Positions 62,620 to 64,000 of a DNA stretch of 64,000 bases are shown in pieces (the first letter of the stretch is position 1; the number at the start of each line of letters is the position of its first letter). The notes below the pieces were generated by a model. It saw nothing but the letters and a program-made list of their open reading frames with translations, had not been told where the DNA came from and made no database searches. Source of the stretch: Methanocorpusculum sp. (GTDB lineage Archaea > Halobacteriota > Methanomicrobia > Methanomicrobiales > Methanocorpusculaceae). Location: NCBI GenBank assembly GCA_017399555.1, contig JAFQBW010000035.1, forward strand, positions 1 through 64,000, written 5' to 3'. The translations under genes and the position numbers were made by a program.

Positions 62620-64000
62620 TCAGTACCCCTTGATGAAGTTAAAGACCGACAGCGCATCGCTGAGCCGGATATCTCCGTCTGAGTCAACATCCGCATACAC
62701 CCGCCAGTCTTTCCGGATATAGCGGGTCTTGTCAACTGCCGCGTGCAGAATCATATCCACATCGTAGAGATTGACGGCATTCAAATCTCCGCTTCCCTCA
62801 ACCACATCGCCGAGCTTGCGGCCGGTAAAGACCAGTTTGAAACACTGTGCATCCGAATCCGCCGGGGAAAGCGAGAAGCAGATTTCCCCTGCATTATTGC
62901 GGGTGACTGTACTTGATGCCGCAGTCCAGGCGTTCTGCGAACCGTACGGGGTTGATGATTTGTAGACTGAGACATCTGCAAGTTCAGTTTCGGCACCCAG
63001 GTAGAGCGGAGAAGCATTGCGGGAAACCGTCGGCCACGTTTTGTCCAGCGAGGCACTGTATGGTGATATGACATAGGTAACAGCTGCTTTCTGTGCAAAT
63101 GACCATATGCCGATTCCAAACGCATCCGCCTGTTTCGTATTCGATGTCTCGGCAAGGATTAACGGAATAACTGATACCGGAACATCAAGCGTCTGCTGCG
63201 GATACACGGTATAATCCTCCGTATTTGACACGGAACTTTCCATGACAAAGCGGACAGTATACTTCCCGGGAGAAAGAGATTCAGTGTTTTTCACCGTCAG
63301 AACAAAGAGGTCAGTGATATCCTCCACGATATCGGTACCCGTTGAAAGCGTGAGTTTGCCGGCAGTGTTCTGTTCAGCTACTGCAAACGGCGCACCCTCT
63401 TTTACCGCATAGGAGTACACGGCATCAGAAACAGGCACTCCGGATTCGGTTTGAAGCAAGGCAGTGATTACCAGAGAACTCACCCTGGTATCTATTACTT
63501 CCAGCGATACCGGAATCAGGACGGCATCTCCGGGGATTATCGTGACGGACGAAACAGCCGGCACAATCCGTGCCGCGGGTTTTACGGTAAGGAAAAGCTC
63601 CGCATCTTTTACCGAAACCTGATACTTCCCGGATGCAGGAATAAACTGTCCCTGGGATACTGCCGCCTCTTCCGCAGAGGCAAAGCGGGCAAACGGTGTG
63701 TCGGAAACAACGGTTGTATAACTGATTCCGGATACCGTGCCGCTAAAACCAGATGCTATCTGCATCACCGGAGCGGAAAGACCGTTTGCAATATCATTTT
63801 GGAGATGGATACTGGAAACTTCAGCATCTCCGGATAACGAAATAGTGGTCGCCGACGGTTCTCCTCCCCGGACAACAATATCATATCCGCTGTTTTGCGA
63901 AATCCGGCCTCCGTTCATCCGGAAGGTACAGCCGTTTGAAAGGAAAAGTCCTCCTCCTTCCTCTGCAGAATTTCCGGTGATTTCCCCGCCGTTCATTACA
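62620..64000 (-). CDS. Adhesin-like surface protein with C-terminal dockerin (cut by window edge)
   Basis: At least 458 residues; the frame runs off the right edge and the first Met seen is probably internal. The visible N-part has beta-helix repeats (MNGGEITGNSAEEGGGLFLSN, RMNGGRISQNSGYDI) as in archaeal adhesin-like proteins. Several Ig-like segments follow, then a C-terminal dockerin: GDLNAVNLYDVDMILHA and a second calcium-loop repeat DVDSDGDIRLSDALSVFNFIKGY. The stop is one base from the cohesin gene start. The two products are expected to bind each other or related partners, forming a cell-surface complex. Confidence 0.8.
   Translation of the reverse strand, partial: VMNGGEITGNSAEEGGGLFLSNGCTFRMNGGRISQNSGYDIVVRGGEPSATTISLSGDAEVSSIHLQNDIANGLSAPVMQIASGFSGTVSGISYTTVVSDTPFARFASAEEAAVSQGQFIPASGKYQVSVKDAELFLTVKPAARIVPAVSSVTIIPGDAVLIPVSLEVIDTRVSSLVITALLQTESGVPVSDAVYSYAVKEGAPFAVAEQNTAGKLTLSTGTDIVEDITDLFVLTVKNTESLSPGKYTVRFVMESSVSNTEDYTVYPQQTLDVPVSVIPLILAETSNTKQADAFGIGIWSFAQKAAVTYVISPYSASLDKTWPTVSRNASPLYLGAETELADVSVYKSSTPYGSQNAWTAASSTVTRNNAGEICFSLSPADSDAQCFKLVFTGRKLGDVVEGSGDLNAVNLYDVDMILHAAVDKTRYIRKDWRVYADVDSDGDIRLSDALSVFNFIKGY

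Overview
The window is a gene-dense, roughly 50% GC archaeal chromosome segment. The signs are a complete archaeal A1Ao ATP synthase operon, archaeal-type GluRS, DacZ-type diadenylate cyclase, DUF373, Thg1, TrmB and PRC-barrel proteins, a KorDABC oxidoreductase with ADP-forming succinyl-CoA synthetase, a deoxyadenosine deaminase/methylthioinosine phosphorylase pair, and short T-run terminators. No methanogenesis gene lies here, so a Methanomicrobiales methanogen (Methanocorpusculum-like, probably gut or sediment associated) is an inference. Several genes look bacterial in origin: the one-piece PurL-PurQ, the fused GuaA, and a low-GC surface-protein cassette.

Layout. 1-8 kb: 5' part of uvrA, a PAPS-reductase/cysteine-desulfurase fusion, an MFS pump, and the SAH/MTA salvage pair. 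8-13.7 kb: tRNA-Pro, DUF89 phosphatase, XPD-like helicase with ogt, and an aldehyde dehydrogenase, separated by repeats and palindromes. 13.7-22.7 kb: pyrG-guaA-tautomerase, then the korDABC-sucCD-dacZ operon. 22.7-27.4 kb: a GxxExxY gene inside inverted repeats, then a four-gene AT-rich surface cassette. 27.6-37.4 kb: GNAT and TrmB genes with matching promoters, an FKBP, an AmrS-like radical SAM enzyme, a glutamine-synthetase homologue, Thg1, DUF373 and small membrane proteins. 37.5-47.8 kb: purLQ, tRNA-Ala, TldD/PmbA, a SAMP-like carrier, two FKBPs and ilvE. 48-58.3 kb: A1Ao ATPase (minus strand) and a PutP-type sodium symporter. 58.4-64 kb: a lone J-domain, a degenerate Fic-like protein with a possible PIP box, gltX, and a cohesin protein beside a dockerin-bearing adhesin that runs off the end.

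The most unusual signal is in the DNA between genes. A short element, core CCCGTATGCCCGYGACGCCT, occurs at four loci (about 9.0, 13.5, 46.7 and 56.7 kb). Its two overlapping potential stems vary in sequence but keep their pairing, which indicates a conserved fold. At three of the four loci it sits between duplicated copies of neighbouring host sequence: a promoter plus start codon, a gene 3' end, and a promoter. At the aldehyde dehydrogenase the two copies of the gene end differ at 19 of 42 sense codons, 18 of them silently, so they diverged in separate working genes before being brought together. Three further palindromic elements (11.8, 22.8-23.5 and 47.8-48.0 kb) are also built from nested hairpins, two of them with compensating changes between arms. 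Together they suggest one or more undescribed structure-dependent mobile or recombination elements.
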